NCBI RefSeq assembly: GCF_000761215.1
Contig: NZ_CP009438.1
Location: forward strand, 7,389,201 to 7,453,200
DNA length: 64,000 bases
From: Streptomyces glaucescens
GTDB taxonomy: Bacteria > Actinomycetota > Actinomycetes > Streptomycetales > Streptomycetaceae
Direction of reading: 5' to 3'
Shown in pieces: positions 17,114 through 27,000 of this stretch (position 1 is its first letter; each line of letters opens with the position of its first letter). The notes under the pieces were generated by a model. That model saw nothing but the letters and a program-made list of their open reading frames with translations, had not been told where the DNA came from and ran no database searches. The translations under genes and the position numbers were made by a program.

Positions 17114-17489
17114 ATGGGCACACTGGCCATCTCATTCGAGCAGCTCATGTCCGAGCAAATCAATGACATGGGGGCGCCGCGAGGGTTGTCCGTCTACAGT
17201 TTTGGCGGGCGCATGCCAAGCCATGCCCTGCGTGCCGACCAGGTCCAAGCGATCTTGCATCAACCGGATCACGCATCGCGCAGGGGAGCGCCAGTGCGCG
17301 CTGCAGAAACGCTCGCCCGGGAGTACACGCAGACCCGCGACGTCACCAGAGCTCTGCAGGAGGGCATGCGCTTGATGGCGTTGGGCGTGGACTTCCACCA
17401 GTACCAACGGTTCACTCAGCTCACTCCCGGTGTGGGCTACACCTACGGCAATCCGGAAGACCCCCGATTCTCGGTGGAGCCCGCCCTAG
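17114..17489 (+). pseudogene. 3'-truncated hypothetical gene
   Basis: ATG 17114 opens a good frame: MGTLAISFEQLMSEQIND, GRMPSHALRADQVQAILHQ, LAREYTQTRDVTRALQEGM, then VGYTYGNPEDPRF. It looks like an alpha-helical soluble protein of unknown family. Coding character stops at about 17485, exactly where a convergent truncated gene ends, so both were cut at one recombination point. Confidence 0.5.
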
Positions 17490-17836
17490 CCGTAGGCCTC
17501 GCGCAAGAGGCTGGTGTCGATCGGTGCCCAGCTGCCGTCGGGCCTCTGGGCCCGGACCGGAGTAGCATTCATCTCCTGAGTGAAGGTGCCGTCCGGGTTG
17601 GCGAAGATTTGCGACGACTCGGTAGTCGCCGCTTCCACGGTAACCCGCTCACCAGTCTGCGCCGCGCGAGCGCACGCCTCCGGCTCCTCGGTCCCGTCCG
17701 TCGGCGCCGAGTGTGATCCGTCATCGGCTGCTGGTGCCGCCCCGACCATTGGGACTGTACTTCCCAGGAGCGTGACGGCCAGCGCCCAGCCCCCTACTGC
17801 CAGGCGCCAACCATGCCGCCGTTGCTGCGTAAACAC
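17486..17836 (-). pseudogene. N-terminal piece of a secreted LamG/RHS-associated surface protein
   Basis: 116 codons. A signal peptide (RRHGWRLAVGGWALAVTLLG, then VPMVGAAPA) is followed by ANPDGTFTQEMNATPVRAQ and PDGSWAPIDTSLLRE. The same order (HANPDGTLTLQQSTTPQRVK, WGAVDPTLERR) is near the N-terminus of the large protein at 35278. Here the sequence ends after ~100 mature residues at the breakpoint with the convergent ORF, so it is the stump of a once much longer surface protein. Confidence 0.6.
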
Positions 17837-18059
17837 GCCCCCACCTGTCCCTTAAATGCTCATTACAAGAAACTGAGAAAATGTGAACGGCATAAACGCG
17901 CAGGTCAACGGTGTCAGAGTCACATCTCGGTCTCTTTTTGCCTCCTCTGTGGACGCCAGGCAGACGCCTACAGTGACGGGGGTCTGAACTGCCGGCACCC
18001 GCGGCCCGGCCGCTTGCAGAACGGTCCGGGAGAACGCGCAGCGCCTCACGCGCGAGATC

Positions 18060-18313
18060 AATACCGTGGGCCAGGCCGGCCCGAGCACCGGGGCAGCTGC
18101 GGCCAGGTGCAACCCGAGGTGGCCACGAAGATGATCGCCGCCAGGCATTCACGGTCCCCGGCCTGACGCCGCCCACCGCCCTGCGGGAGTGCGACCTGCG
18201 TCGGCGGGACCACCCGCCGAAAAGCGTCCACAACTCGTCCGGCACCAACCGCTCCACCAGATCCGTCATGCACGGCTCAACGAACGATCACGCCATCAGA
18301 AACGATGTCTAAA
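18060..18313 (-). mobile_element. N-terminal fragment of an IS5-family element
   Basis: The outer end at about 18313 (TTTAGACATCGTTTCTGATG read inward) is a terminal repeat closely related to the ends of the element at 31651. The transposase N-terminus MTDLVERLVPDELWTLF starts at 18269. Another frame carries FRRVVPPTQV and LAAIIFVATSGCTW. The fragment stops near 18060 within the GPAWPTV segment. Confidence 0.75.
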
Positions 18314-18370
18314 CTCGATGGCGCAACGGAAGCTCTGTGTCGTCTTGGTGGGACTTGCGGGTCGTCGCAC

Positions 18371-19372
18371 TCACCCTTGGTGATGATGGAGAGCCCAGTG
18401 CCGGTCGTTCGGTGTCGGCTCGGTCCGCCAGCGAGCCCGGAGAACTCCGTCTTCGTCCGGCATGACGGCGGTGAACAGAGGCACACGTTCATCCGCGGAA
18501 ATGGACAAGAGTGCGGCGGCGGAGGCACTGGATATCCGCGCGGTCAGCTCCAGGAAGTCGTCCTCGGTGGCGATGGCGCTGAGGATACGGCCGGCATCGT
18601 CCTGCCAGACGGCTTCGATGAGGCCTTCGGCAGGGAGTGCTGCCAGAACGGCCTCGATGTCAGGGGTCAAGGGAGGCCATACCTCCAGCCGGGCCCGGGG
18701 AGCCAGTTCGGCGCGGACTGTGCTGATGGTGTCGACGGTGAGGTGGTGCCATCGTGTGGCACCCTCGAGGTACGTCTCTTCCAGGATGCCGGCGACGCCG
18801 TCGACGACGGCCCGGCGCAGGCAAGTCCAGAAGTCGTCGTCGCCGGGCCGCTGGATGCCCTCTTCGTCCTCCTCGAAGCTGTAGGGAGAGGCGTCCATGC
18901 GTTCTACGAACAGTCCGAGATCGCGGGTCCGGGCCAGCGCATCCACACATGGCCGGCTGCTGCTGATGTAGAGGTACTGATCCCACCCCACATGGGCTGC
19001 GAAGGTGTCCTCGACCTCCAACCTGCACCATGCGCCGTTATCACGCAGCATGGCTCGCACCAGTTCCAGTCCGATCTCGAGCGGTACTTCGGCCCCGTCG
19101 TGGAAGCCGGTCAGGCCAGTCGGAAAGAGGCCGTCCAGCCCAAAACCATCCACCGGAGGCTCGACACCGAAATGCGCCAGGGAGGGGCCCTGCGGTTCAC
19201 GTACGGCCAAGTGATCGATTCCGGTGTCCTCAGCGAACGCCGCAACCGCCTGCAGATAGGCCGCCTCGACCTCGCCATGATCGCTGACGGTGTCCGCTGG
19301 GCCGGTGTAGGACCCGTGTTCATCGCGGTCGGAGGGGTCGTACTTGGTGACGCAGTAGAAGTAGGTCAGCAC
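18371..19372 (-). CDS. Conserved hypothetical protein (333 aa)
   Basis: The GTG at 19372 is preferred because GGAGG lies ~9 bases upstream and the protein then begins VLTYFYCVTKYDPSDRDEHG. It is acidic and soluble, with a mixture of alpha and beta segments (VEAAYLQAVAAFAEDTGIDH, EDDFLELTARISSASAAALL). I recognise the type as a recurrent Streptomyces hypothetical protein with no assigned activity. Its location among toxin-locus debris would suit an immunity or defence role, but this is inference. Confidence 0.75.
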   Translation of the reverse strand: MLTYFYCVTKYDPSDRDEHGSYTGPADTVSDHGEVEAAYLQAVAAFAEDTGIDHLAVREPQGPSLAHFGVEPPVDGFGLDGLFPTGLTGFHDGAEVPLEIGLELVRAMLRDNGAWCRLEVEDTFAAHVGWDQYLYISSSRPCVDALARTRDLGLFVERMDASPYSFEEDEEGIQRPGDDDFWTCLRRAVVDGVAGILEETYLEGATRWHHLTVDTISTVRAELAPRARLEVWPPLTPDIEAVLAALPAEGLIEAVWQDDAGRILSAIATEDDFLELTARISSASAAALLSISADERVPLFTAVMPDEDGVLRARWRTEPTPNDRHWALHHHQG

Positions 19373-19488
19373 GGCACCATCCTCCAGGAAATGCCGGACT
19401 GAGGCACCGGGGGTAGGAGTGCCCCCCGACACGTTCGAGATCGTCCGGTCAGCCGGAAGCCTGGCGCCGCGGGGACCAGATCCTGTCC

Positions 19489-19584
19489 ATGCGCAATGCC
19501 GAACTGGAAAGGGACGCCGGCAAGCTCAGGTCACAGCTCACCGAAGACAGCGACGGAGTAGTCCGCGCACTGCGTCCGACCTGA
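19489..19584 (+). pseudogene. C-terminal scrap of a coiled-coil protein
   Basis: The frame reads ILSMRNAELERDAGKLRSQL then TEDSDGVVRALRPT and stop. It looks like the C-terminal helix of a longer protein whose upstream part is absent. Confidence 0.35.
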
Positions 19585-19788
19585 CATCCCCGCCTCGCCC
19601 CGGACCGCCCTCCGGACCGGGGCCTCCTCCGGTCTCGGGACTGGTGAGCTTGCATGTTGAGGTGTCGCGTATTCCAGCTCACAGCGCCCCGATCGGTCAC
19701 TCTGGGGTCATGCGGGCGGTGTCCAGGGTCCGGCCCGGAGTGAGTATGTTCGTCTGATGGCGCGTTCGCAGCGCTTCGGGAGGGGAAA

Positions 19789-20022
19789 GTGCCGGTGGAC
19801 GTCGTCGCGATTATGGAAGCACTGGCTGAACAGGGCGTAACGGCGCTGTTCAAGGCCGACGCTGAGCGGATGGCAGAGAGGGGCAAGCCTTGGACCTTCG
19901 TTGCCAGTGGAGCGCCGTTGCGTGAGGACGTCCTTGTGCGAACCGATGCCGCGTCTGTGGAGCAATGCCTCGCAGTGTGCTTGCCCCGCCTGCGTGAGCT
20001 GGGCTTTTGGTTCCCTGAGTGA
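19789..20022 (+). CDS. Hypothetical protein, 77 aa
   Basis: GTG 19789 follows GGGAGGGGAAA. It reads VPVDVVAIMEALAEQGVTAL, then ADAERMAERGKPWTFVASG and ends LPRLRELGFWFPE. It is soluble, helical and acidic, with no family recognised. It is in the same orientation as the next gene, 60 bases away, and may be co-transcribed with it. Confidence 0.6.
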   Translation: MPVDVVAIMEALAEQGVTALFKADAERMAERGKPWTFVASGAPLREDVLVRTDAASVEQCLAVCLPRLRELGFWFPE

Positions 20023-20082
20023 GAGAGCAGGTGTGACCGAACCGCCGCCCTGGATGTCAGTGCCGGCTGCTTACATGCGCCC

Positions 20083-21252
20083 ATGGACACCGTGCACACG
20101 ACCGCCGCCCTCCTCCCGGACCCCGCCGAGCTCCGCGCGTACCTGCGCGCGCTCGCCGTGCTGGACCAGGCGATCTGCCGCGACCCGCGGTTCTCCCGCT
20201 ACTCCTTCTCCACCACCTGGGGGCCTGGGACGGAGGCGGCCCTGATGGACAACGGCTCGGGTGACGACTTCTCCGTCCTCTTCACCCCGGCCGGTGTGCT
20301 CGTCCGCGGCTTCGACCACGAGTCGGAGATGAGCCCGTACGCCACGCACGACGAACAGGTCTGGCCCGGAGTCATTGACGAGGTGCCCGCCGCGCTGCGC
20401 CCGCTCCTGGACGACCCGGCCTTCGTCGACGAGGGCCTCGGCGCCCCGCGGGTCACCGCCTGCCTGTGGTGGGAGACCGGCGGCAGCGGCTGGCGCACCG
20501 GCTCGGGCATCGAGTTCCCCTCGGGCAGTCCGGACCCGGACGGCTCCAGGCACCTCTTCCGCCTCCTCACCGACCGCTCCCCCGAAGCCGTCCGGGCGCA
20601 CTTCGAGGAGGACTACGGGCGGCCCGTCCCCCTCCACACCGTCCGCCGCGTCCTCGCGGGCCACCCCCTGACCCCCGAAGCCGCCCGCGGCCTCAACCCG
20701 GCCGCCCTCTCCGACGAGGCCCTGCTCCGCCGGATCGCCGCCGACCCCGAGGTCGAGACGTACCTCGCCCGCGACGGCGAGTTCGACCTCACGCGGACCG
20801 ACCCCATCGAGTCGATCGCCCTGCCGGTCGGTCTCCCGGTGGAGCCCGTGGCCGGCTGCAACGCGGGAGGCACCCACTACCTCTGCGGCCCGGCCGGCTC
20901 CGACCGCGTCCGCCCCGTCCTCTACACCGACTCCGAGGGCCAGGCTTCCCTCATCGGGGAGTCCCTCGCCGAGGCCCTGACCCTGGCCATCGTCCTCCAC
21001 TCCTGGCACGACGCCCTGGCCGGCTTCCGTCCCCCCGCGCTCAACGCGGACTACCTTGAGGACAACCCGGACCACCCCGAGGTCCGCGACCGTCTCCTCG
21101 CCGCCCTCCGCCTCCCCCCGGCCACCGAGCCAGAGGTCCTGGCCCGCCTCCTCACCACGGCTGCCCGCACCGTCCCGGACGGCTTCCTCCCTTCGGTCGA
21201 GGGCGAGGAGGACGCGGCCTTCGAACCGATGCTCCGTCTGCCGGCCGAGTAG
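20083..21252 (+). CDS. Conserved hypothetical protein, 389 aa
   Basis: ATG 20083, good Streptomyces codon bias, no signal peptide or membrane helix. The N-terminal part (LRAYLRALAVLDQAICRDPR, then FSFSTTWGPG-like, GGSGWRTGSGIEF) and the end (SWHDALAGFRPPALNADYLE) resemble a broadly distributed Streptomyces hypothetical family with Trp/Phe-rich beta segments in the first third. No catalytic motif is evident. It could be an immunity-type protein like others in the window, but this is not shown. Confidence 0.75.
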   Translation: MDTVHTTAALLPDPAELRAYLRALAVLDQAICRDPRFSRYSFSTTWGPGTEAALMDNGSGDDFSVLFTPAGVLVRGFDHESEMSPYATHDEQVWPGVIDEVPAALRPLLDDPAFVDEGLGAPRVTACLWWETGGSGWRTGSGIEFPSGSPDPDGSRHLFRLLTDRSPEAVRAHFEEDYGRPVPLHTVRRVLAGHPLTPEAARGLNPAALSDEALLRRIAADPEVETYLARDGEFDLTRTDPIESIALPVGLPVEPVAGCNAGGTHYLCGPAGSDRVRPVLYTDSEGQASLIGESLAEALTLAIVLHSWHDALAGFRPPALNADYLEDNPDHPEVRDRLLAALRLPPATEPEVLARLLTTAARTVPDGFLPSVEGEEDAAFEPMLRLPAE

Positions 21253-21301
21253 GACTTCTCAATGCCCGTGTCAAGCCGCAGCGGGTGCTGTCCAGACGGG
21301 G

Positions 21302-21721
21302 TTACTCCGCTGGTTCAATGCTCGCCGCGATGCCTCGTCTCCGAAGGCGAACCGCCAAAACCTCCATCTCGACGAGCGTGCCGATGAGACCGGTCCCGGT
21401 CAGTTCCGCGGCTTGTGCTCGTGCTTCGCCCAGGGATAGTGCCTGCGCATCGCGGAGGGCCTGCAGCACTGGAACGAGGCTCGGCACGTCTCCAGAGAGG
21501 CGAAGCCGCGCGGGCCCGTGCGCTTGCAGCAGAGCCTGTCGGATGTTCTCGGGTGTGACGGGGCCGCTGTCTTGCTCGCACCATCCATTCAGGCAGTCCA
21601 TGCATCGTCCTTCGGTGCCCCAGCGGAGCATGCCGCGGTCGAAGAACTGACCGACATCGCAAGTCGTGGTGCCTCCGCAGGCACTGCACCGGCCTGTGAC
21701 CTGTACTCCTTGCGTGATCAC
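21302..21721 (-). CDS. Zinc-ribbon protein with L7/L12-like C-terminal region
   Basis: 139 residues; the GTG at 21721 has GAGGAG 8 bases upstream. The N-terminus has two Cys pairs (CSACGG at ~12 and CMDCLNGWC at ~40), forming a likely zinc ribbon. Residues ~72-135 (DVPSLVPVLQALRDAQALSL, EARAQAAEL, VEMEVLAVRLRRRGI) resemble the ribosomal L7/L12 C-terminal / ClpS-type fold, which binds protein partners. It may belong to the immunity-like proteins of Streptomyces toxin regions. The function is not known. Confidence 0.6.
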   Translation of the reverse strand: MITQGVQVTGRCSACGGTTTCDVGQFFDRGMLRWGTEGRCMDCLNGWCEQDSGPVTPENIRQALLQAHGPARLRLSGDVPSLVPVLQALRDAQALSLGEARAQAAELTGTGLIGTLVEMEVLAVRLRRRGIAASIEPAE

Positions 21722-21818
21722 AGGGGGCTCCTCAGCGTCATGGATCGATGCAGATCGGATCCTCCATGAGAAGTCGGCTTTCGTCGATCAGGTTTGCGAT
21801 TGGCGAGCAGCCCTATTG

Positions 21819-21956
21819 GGCGATTGCCGATGGTGGCGTGAGTTCGTAGTGCCGCTGGTCTCGGAGAAGTGCCCACAACACGTTGACTCGTCGCCGGGCC
21901 AGCGCCAGGACTGCTTGGGAGTGCCTCTTGCCCTCGGCTCGTGCGCGGTCTTAGAG
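21819..21956 (-). pseudogene. C-terminal fragment of an IS110-family transposase
   Basis: The minus strand reads ARAEGKRHSQAVLALARRR followed by VNVLWALLRDQRHYELTPP and a stop. This is the conserved end of IS110-family transposases. An in-frame stop precedes the fragment. Confidence 0.7.
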
Positions 21957-22065
21957 GTCGTTCTCTTTCCGAACCTCACGTGTGGTTTCTGCTGGTCAGG
22001 CATGAGATTGCGGTTGTTGCGGGAGCCTCGATCCCGTTGCTGGCCGAGATGTCGGGGGGTGGCGG

Positions 22066-22578
22066 GTGCCGTCGATGCGGGCGGTCTTGGAAGCGCGGCA
22101 GAAGGCGGCCGCGGTGCGGGTGGAGGAGCTCGAAGCCGAGCTGGAGCGAGTGCGGGCGGCTCTGGTGGAGGCGGAGGAGGTGCTCAGGCGCCGGGTGATC
22201 GGCCTGGAGCAGTATCTGGAGGCGCTGGCCGACGCGGATGCGCCGGTCGAGGCGGTCACGTCGCAGAGGAAGCCGGTAGGCCCGCGCCGGGCGGTGCCTC
22301 ACCGTCAGGAGGCGGCAGGAACCGAGGTGCTGTCGGTGGACTACCAGGCTTTGATGGCCGCCGCCGTGGAGGCGGGAGCCGATGGGCTGGGTGCCCGGAG
22401 GGCGGCGGTGGTGCTGGGATGGGACAGTGCCTCCGCCTCCCGTGTCGAAGGAGCGCGGGCCCGGCTGAAACGGCTGGTGGAACGGGGCTGGCTGGTCGAG
22501 GAGAAGGCGGGCAGGTTCACGCTGCCCGCGCCGGAGCAGGACGCTGCCGGAGCTGGGCGGCCAGGCGGCGGCTCATGA
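22066..22578 (+). CDS. Coiled-coil/winged-helix small protein, 170 aa
   Basis: GTG 22066 after a G-rich ribosome site. Residues 5-60 are a heptad-patterned helix (AVRVEELEAELERVRAALVE). The C-terminal half (VDYQALMAAAVEAGADGLGA, then RLKRLVERGWLVEEKAGRF) looks like a winged helix. It is convergent with the neighbouring transposase, and their stops are only 60 bases apart and overlapping. It may be a DNA-binding protein that travels with mobile elements; this is inferred from context. Confidence 0.55.
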   Translation: MPSMRAVLEARQKAAAVRVEELEAELERVRAALVEAEEVLRRRVIGLEQYLEALADADAPVEAVTSQRKPVGPRRAVPHRQEAAGTEVLSVDYQALMAAAVEAGADGLGARRAAVVLGWDSASASRVEGARARLKRLVERGWLVEEKAGRFTLPAPEQDAAGAGRPGGGS

Positions 22579-23325
22579 GCATGGTCATCGACCACAGGAC
22601 GACGGCCTCGCTGCTGTCGGTGCGTCGTTCGTAGTCCCGGACCAGGCGCCGGCTGCGCAGGAGCCAGGCGACGGATCTTTCCACGACCCAGCGGCGGGGA
22701 AGGACCTGAAAGCCGCTGGCATCGTCGCTGCGGCGGACGATGTCGAGGACGACGCCGAGGTGCTGGGTGGTCCAGTCGGTGAGGTGGCCGCTGTATCCGC
22801 CGTCGGCCCAGATGCGCGCCAGCCGCCGGAAGTGATTCTTCGCCGCGGGCACAAGGGTGCGGGCGGCGTCACGGTCGGTTGTGGAGGCCGGCGTGACAGC
22901 ACGGCCAGAAGCAGTCCGAGGGTGTCGGTGAGCAGGTGCCGTTTGCGGCCGTTGATCTTCTTCCCGGCGTCGTATCCCCGTGAAGTGAGGGGGACCGTGG
23001 CGTCCGCCTTCACCGACTGCGAGTCCACGACCGCCGCACTCGGCTCCGGGCTATGGCCTTCAGCCCGGCGGACTGCCTCGCGCAGACGTTCGTGCAGCTC
23101 GGACACCAGCCCCGCATCCCGCCAGCGGACGAAGAAGGCATACACCCGCGGCCAGGGCGGGAAATCAGACGGCATCGCCCGCCACTTGATGCCGTTGTCG
23201 ACGAGATAGCGCACCGCGTCGATCATCTGCCGGTGGCAGTAGCCCTCCGGCCGCCCGCCCCGGCCCGCCAGCCATCCGGGAACCGGCAGCAGATCCCGCA
23301 CTGACGCCCACTCGGCATCGCTCAT
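22517..23325 (-). pseudogene. IS5-family transposase with frameshift
   Basis: The ATG at 23325 begins MSDAEWASVRDLLPVPGWLA. The N-terminal part runs through VDSQSVKADATVP and YDAGKKINGRKRHLLTDTLG, with the first DDE aspartate in VDSQS. Near 22905 one base is missing, and the reading continues in another frame with IWADGGYSGHL and RRWVVERSVAWLLRSRRLVR, which carry the second Asp and the Glu. Without the frameshift the protein would be ~270 residues, normal for the group. Confidence 0.85.
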
Positions 23326-23452
23326 GTCCGAGCCGTACCGGGGCCGGCGATCCGGCCTGTCGGCCGCGTTCCCGAACCGATGGGCGAGACAGTCACACCC
23401 AGGGGTGGACGGACTGGACCCGGCAACCGCGATCACGCGACACTTCGACAAC

Positions 23453-23505
23453 AGGGCCTCTTGCTTCTCGCTGGACTCGACAACCGCGAGCTACCAAGAG
23501 GCCCT
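23453..23505. repeat. 11-bp perfect inverted repeat
   Basis: AGGGCCTCTTG (23453-23463) and CAAGAGGCCCT (23495-23505) flank 31 bases. It lies ~130 bases upstream of the IS5 transposase start and may be the outer end of that element or a hairpin terminator for it. Confidence 0.5.
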
Positions 23506-23930
23506 TCCTCTATGCCCCGCCAGCAGCCAAGTCACCCGATCCAGCAACCCGTTCGAAGCCGATCGACCACGCGAGCGGATAGAGAACGGCCAGTGAGACA
23601 ACCTGCTGCCGGACACCTCACCATCGGAACTCCAGGTGGGGAGAGTAAAGCGTTATCTGCCCGGTACTCACCGCGCTCTGAGCCTGGCGTGAAATAGGTC
23701 TGAGAGGCGCGTGGCGGCGCCCGTTCGGCTCGGAAGCTGCCTGTTCCGGCCGTTGTGGAACGCCAATGGATAACAGCACGGGCGATTTCGCGCTGAAATA
23801 GGGCTCTCATGTCCTGATAACCAGCTCCTTGTCGCCCCGAAGCGGTTGGACCAATTCCGGACCGTATGGATCAAGTGTTCGGGGGCAGGGCCCGTCAACT
23901 TGTGTGTCCGGTGTGACAGCTTGTGCAGCG
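23506..23930. other. Intergenic region upstream of RHS locus 1
   Basis: No gene is supported. Base composition is somewhat lower in GC than the flanking genes, consistent with a promoter-bearing spacer. Confidence 0.5.
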
Positions 23931-23953
23931 GCGGTAACCGGGACGGTTACCGC
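23931..23953. promoter_or_regulatory. Palindromic operator candidate upstream of RHS gene 1
   Basis: GCGGTAACC-GGGAC-GGTTACCGC is a perfect 9-bp inverted repeat with a 5-base spacer, 50 bases before the RHS start codon. This is a typical place for a dimeric repressor or activator site. Confidence 0.5.
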
Positions 23954-24003
23954 TTCTGACTGTCTGTCTCATTTGTCGTCTGACTTCCTGTGGGGGGAAG
24001 CTG

Positions 24004-27000
24004 ATGCACTCGCGTGCTGGGCGCACGCCGTTTCGGCGTGCCCGGAGAACACACAGAACAGCCCTCGTCGCCGCGATCACCACGGCCGCCCTGGTAGCCG
24101 CCGCGGCGCCCGGCCTGGCGGCCACGCCGAGGCCGGAACTGCCGGAGCCGGAGAGTCCGTGGACCAAGCCCACCAAGGTCGAGGCACCGGCCACGCCGGC
24201 CGGGGTGACCCGGCCCGCGGTGTCGCAGGCGGAAGCCGAGTTGTCGTCCGAGGTGCAGGCGTGGAGAGCGGCGCAGAAAACCCGCACGGTCGGCACCGGC
24301 GAAGCCGCCCGCACGGCCGCCGTCGCCGAGGCCATCGAGACGACCTACATCCCGGAGGGTCAGGGCGATGTGCCCTGGCACCGCATCCTCGACACCCGCC
24401 TCAACGACGCCCTCGTGGCCCGGGTGAACCTCTCCAACGGCAACCTGATGCTGGCCGCCACCGACTTCGACATCGCCGGCGTCGGCCAGAAACTCCAGCT
24501 GGCCCGCACCTACAACTCCCTCGAAGCCCCGTGGGGGAAGGTCTCCCAGCGCTGGTGGCAGGGCTACGAGCGCTACCTGCGGATCGGTGACACCGAGGTG
24601 GTCGTCTTCGACACCACCGGCGACGCTCTGCGCTTCCAGCAAACCACCACTGGTCGCTACACCACCCCGGCCGGCTACTCCAAGGACCTGAAGAAGAACA
24701 CGGACGGCACCTACACCCTGACCGACCGCAAGTCCGGCAGCCGCGACACCTACGACCAGCACGGCACCCTGCTGAGGGTCGCGGACAAGAACCACGGCAC
24801 GATCACCGTCGACCAGCACGACGAGACCGGCGAGCACAAAGGCTTCAAGCTGACCGAGACCCGCTCCGGCCGCTGGATCGACCTGGTCAAGACCTACGGC
24901 GACCAGTGGCAGGCCAAGGACCACACCGGCCGCACCGCCGTCTTCGACCTCGACGAGCATGGCCACCTCGGCACGGTGACCGACACCGCCGGCAAGGCCA
25001 CCTTGTACACCTACGACGGGGACGGCAGGTTGATCAAGGTGACCACCCCAGGAGGCACGGTCACCGTCTTCACGTACGACGGCCACAACCGCGTCACCTC
25101 CATGCAGCGCGCCACCGAGTCGACCAGCAGCGGCCACACCGGCCCCACCTGGCGCTTCGACTACAGTGCAGCCACCCCCGCCGACGCCGGAACGACGACG
25201 GTCACCGACCCGGACGGCGACGCCACGGTCTACTGGCACAACGCCGACGGAGAGGTCACGAAGGTCAAGGACCCGCTGGACCACTACCGGCACGCCAGCT
25301 ACACCAACCACCTGACCCAGACCACAACCGACGCCATGGGCACAGGAACGGACGGTACCGGCGGCAACGTCACCACCTACGGCTGGGACTCCCGCAACAA
25401 CGCCACCTCCGTCAAGCTCCCGCTGGGGGCTACGGCCTCCGTGACGGCGTACCAGACGATCGCCGGCACGGACCTGCCGAACGACTTCAACAGTGCCGAC
25501 GGGCGTAAGGACTCCTTCTCCTACGACACCAACGGCAACACCCTGTCGGTCACCACGTCCGGCACCGCGGGCGGGCAGCGCACCCACACCTACAACAAGG
25601 CCACGCCCACCTGCGGCGGCTTCGAGGGCCAACGCTGCACGGCCACGGTGAAGATCACCGACACCCGATCCTCGAAGACGTCCTTCACCTACGACAGCAA
25701 GGGCAACCTGGCCAAGGTCACCCCGCCGGCGCCGCAGGGCGAGACGACGTACACCTACGACGCGCTCGGCCGCGTCGAGACCTCCGTCGACGGTCGCGGC
25801 ATCAAAACCGTCTACGCCTACGACACCCGCGACCGGGTGAAGAAGGTGTCCTCGACGAACATGACGGTCAGCTACGACTACGACAGCGACGGCAACCTCA
25901 AGATCCGCACCGACGCCTCCGGCACCACCCGCTGGGACTACGACAAGCTCAACCGCGAAATCGTACGCACCCTGCAGAACGGCGCCCAGACCGCCCTCGC
26001 CTACACCCCGGGCGGCGAAGTCGACCACTACACCGACCCCACCGGCACCACCGACTACACCTGGGACAAGGCCGGCCGCCTGGACTACCTGATCGCCCCG
26101 GACGGCAAGAAAACCGACTACGACTACAACAACAACGACAAGCGCACCAAGACCGTCTATCCCGGCGGCACCACCCAGTCGTTCACCATCGACAAGAACG
26201 GCCGCCCCTCCGCGGTCAAGACCACCTCGGACACCACCACGCTGATCGACCTCGGCTACAGCTACACCAACAGTGCGAGTAAGGACACCACCAAGATCCG
26301 CACCCGCACCGACAACCTCACCAAACTCAAGACCACCTACACCTACGACACCCAGGACCGCCTGTCCTACGCCCTCGAAACGGATACGACGGGCGCACGC
26401 AAGGCGTCGTGGCTGTACTGCTACGACCAGGCCGGCAACCTCACCAGCCAGGACGGCACCGCCTCCACCTGCCCTGGCAGCGCGCTCTTCACCTACAACG
26501 ACGCCCTCCAGCTGACCGGTCAGACCGGCTCCACCACACCGTGGTGCTACGACAAGGTCGGCAATGAGACGGCCGGCGGACGAGTGGCCGCCACGGCGCG
26601 CACGAACGAGACGTGGACGGACTACAGCCAGCTGGCCGGCATCACGGTAGGCGGCACGAGCTACGACCTGGTCCACGCCGGCACCGACAACTCCGAGCGC
26701 ACCAAGCTCGGTTCGACCTGGTTCCACCACACCGTGCTCGGCCTGGCGTCCACGACGACGAACGGCGTCGACACAGGATTCATCCGCGAACCGGCGGGCA
26801 CCTTGAACTCCATGACGGCCGGGGGCAAGTCCTACTATTACCTCACCGACGCCACGGGCAACGTCCTGGGCCTGGTCGACGATGCGGGCAAGCGCACCCA
26901 CACCTACGCCTACGGCCCCACCGGCCTGCCCCGCGGAACCACCACCGAAGCAGCCCCCCAGCCGTTCCGCTACACCGGCGCCTATCTCGACCCCAGCGGC

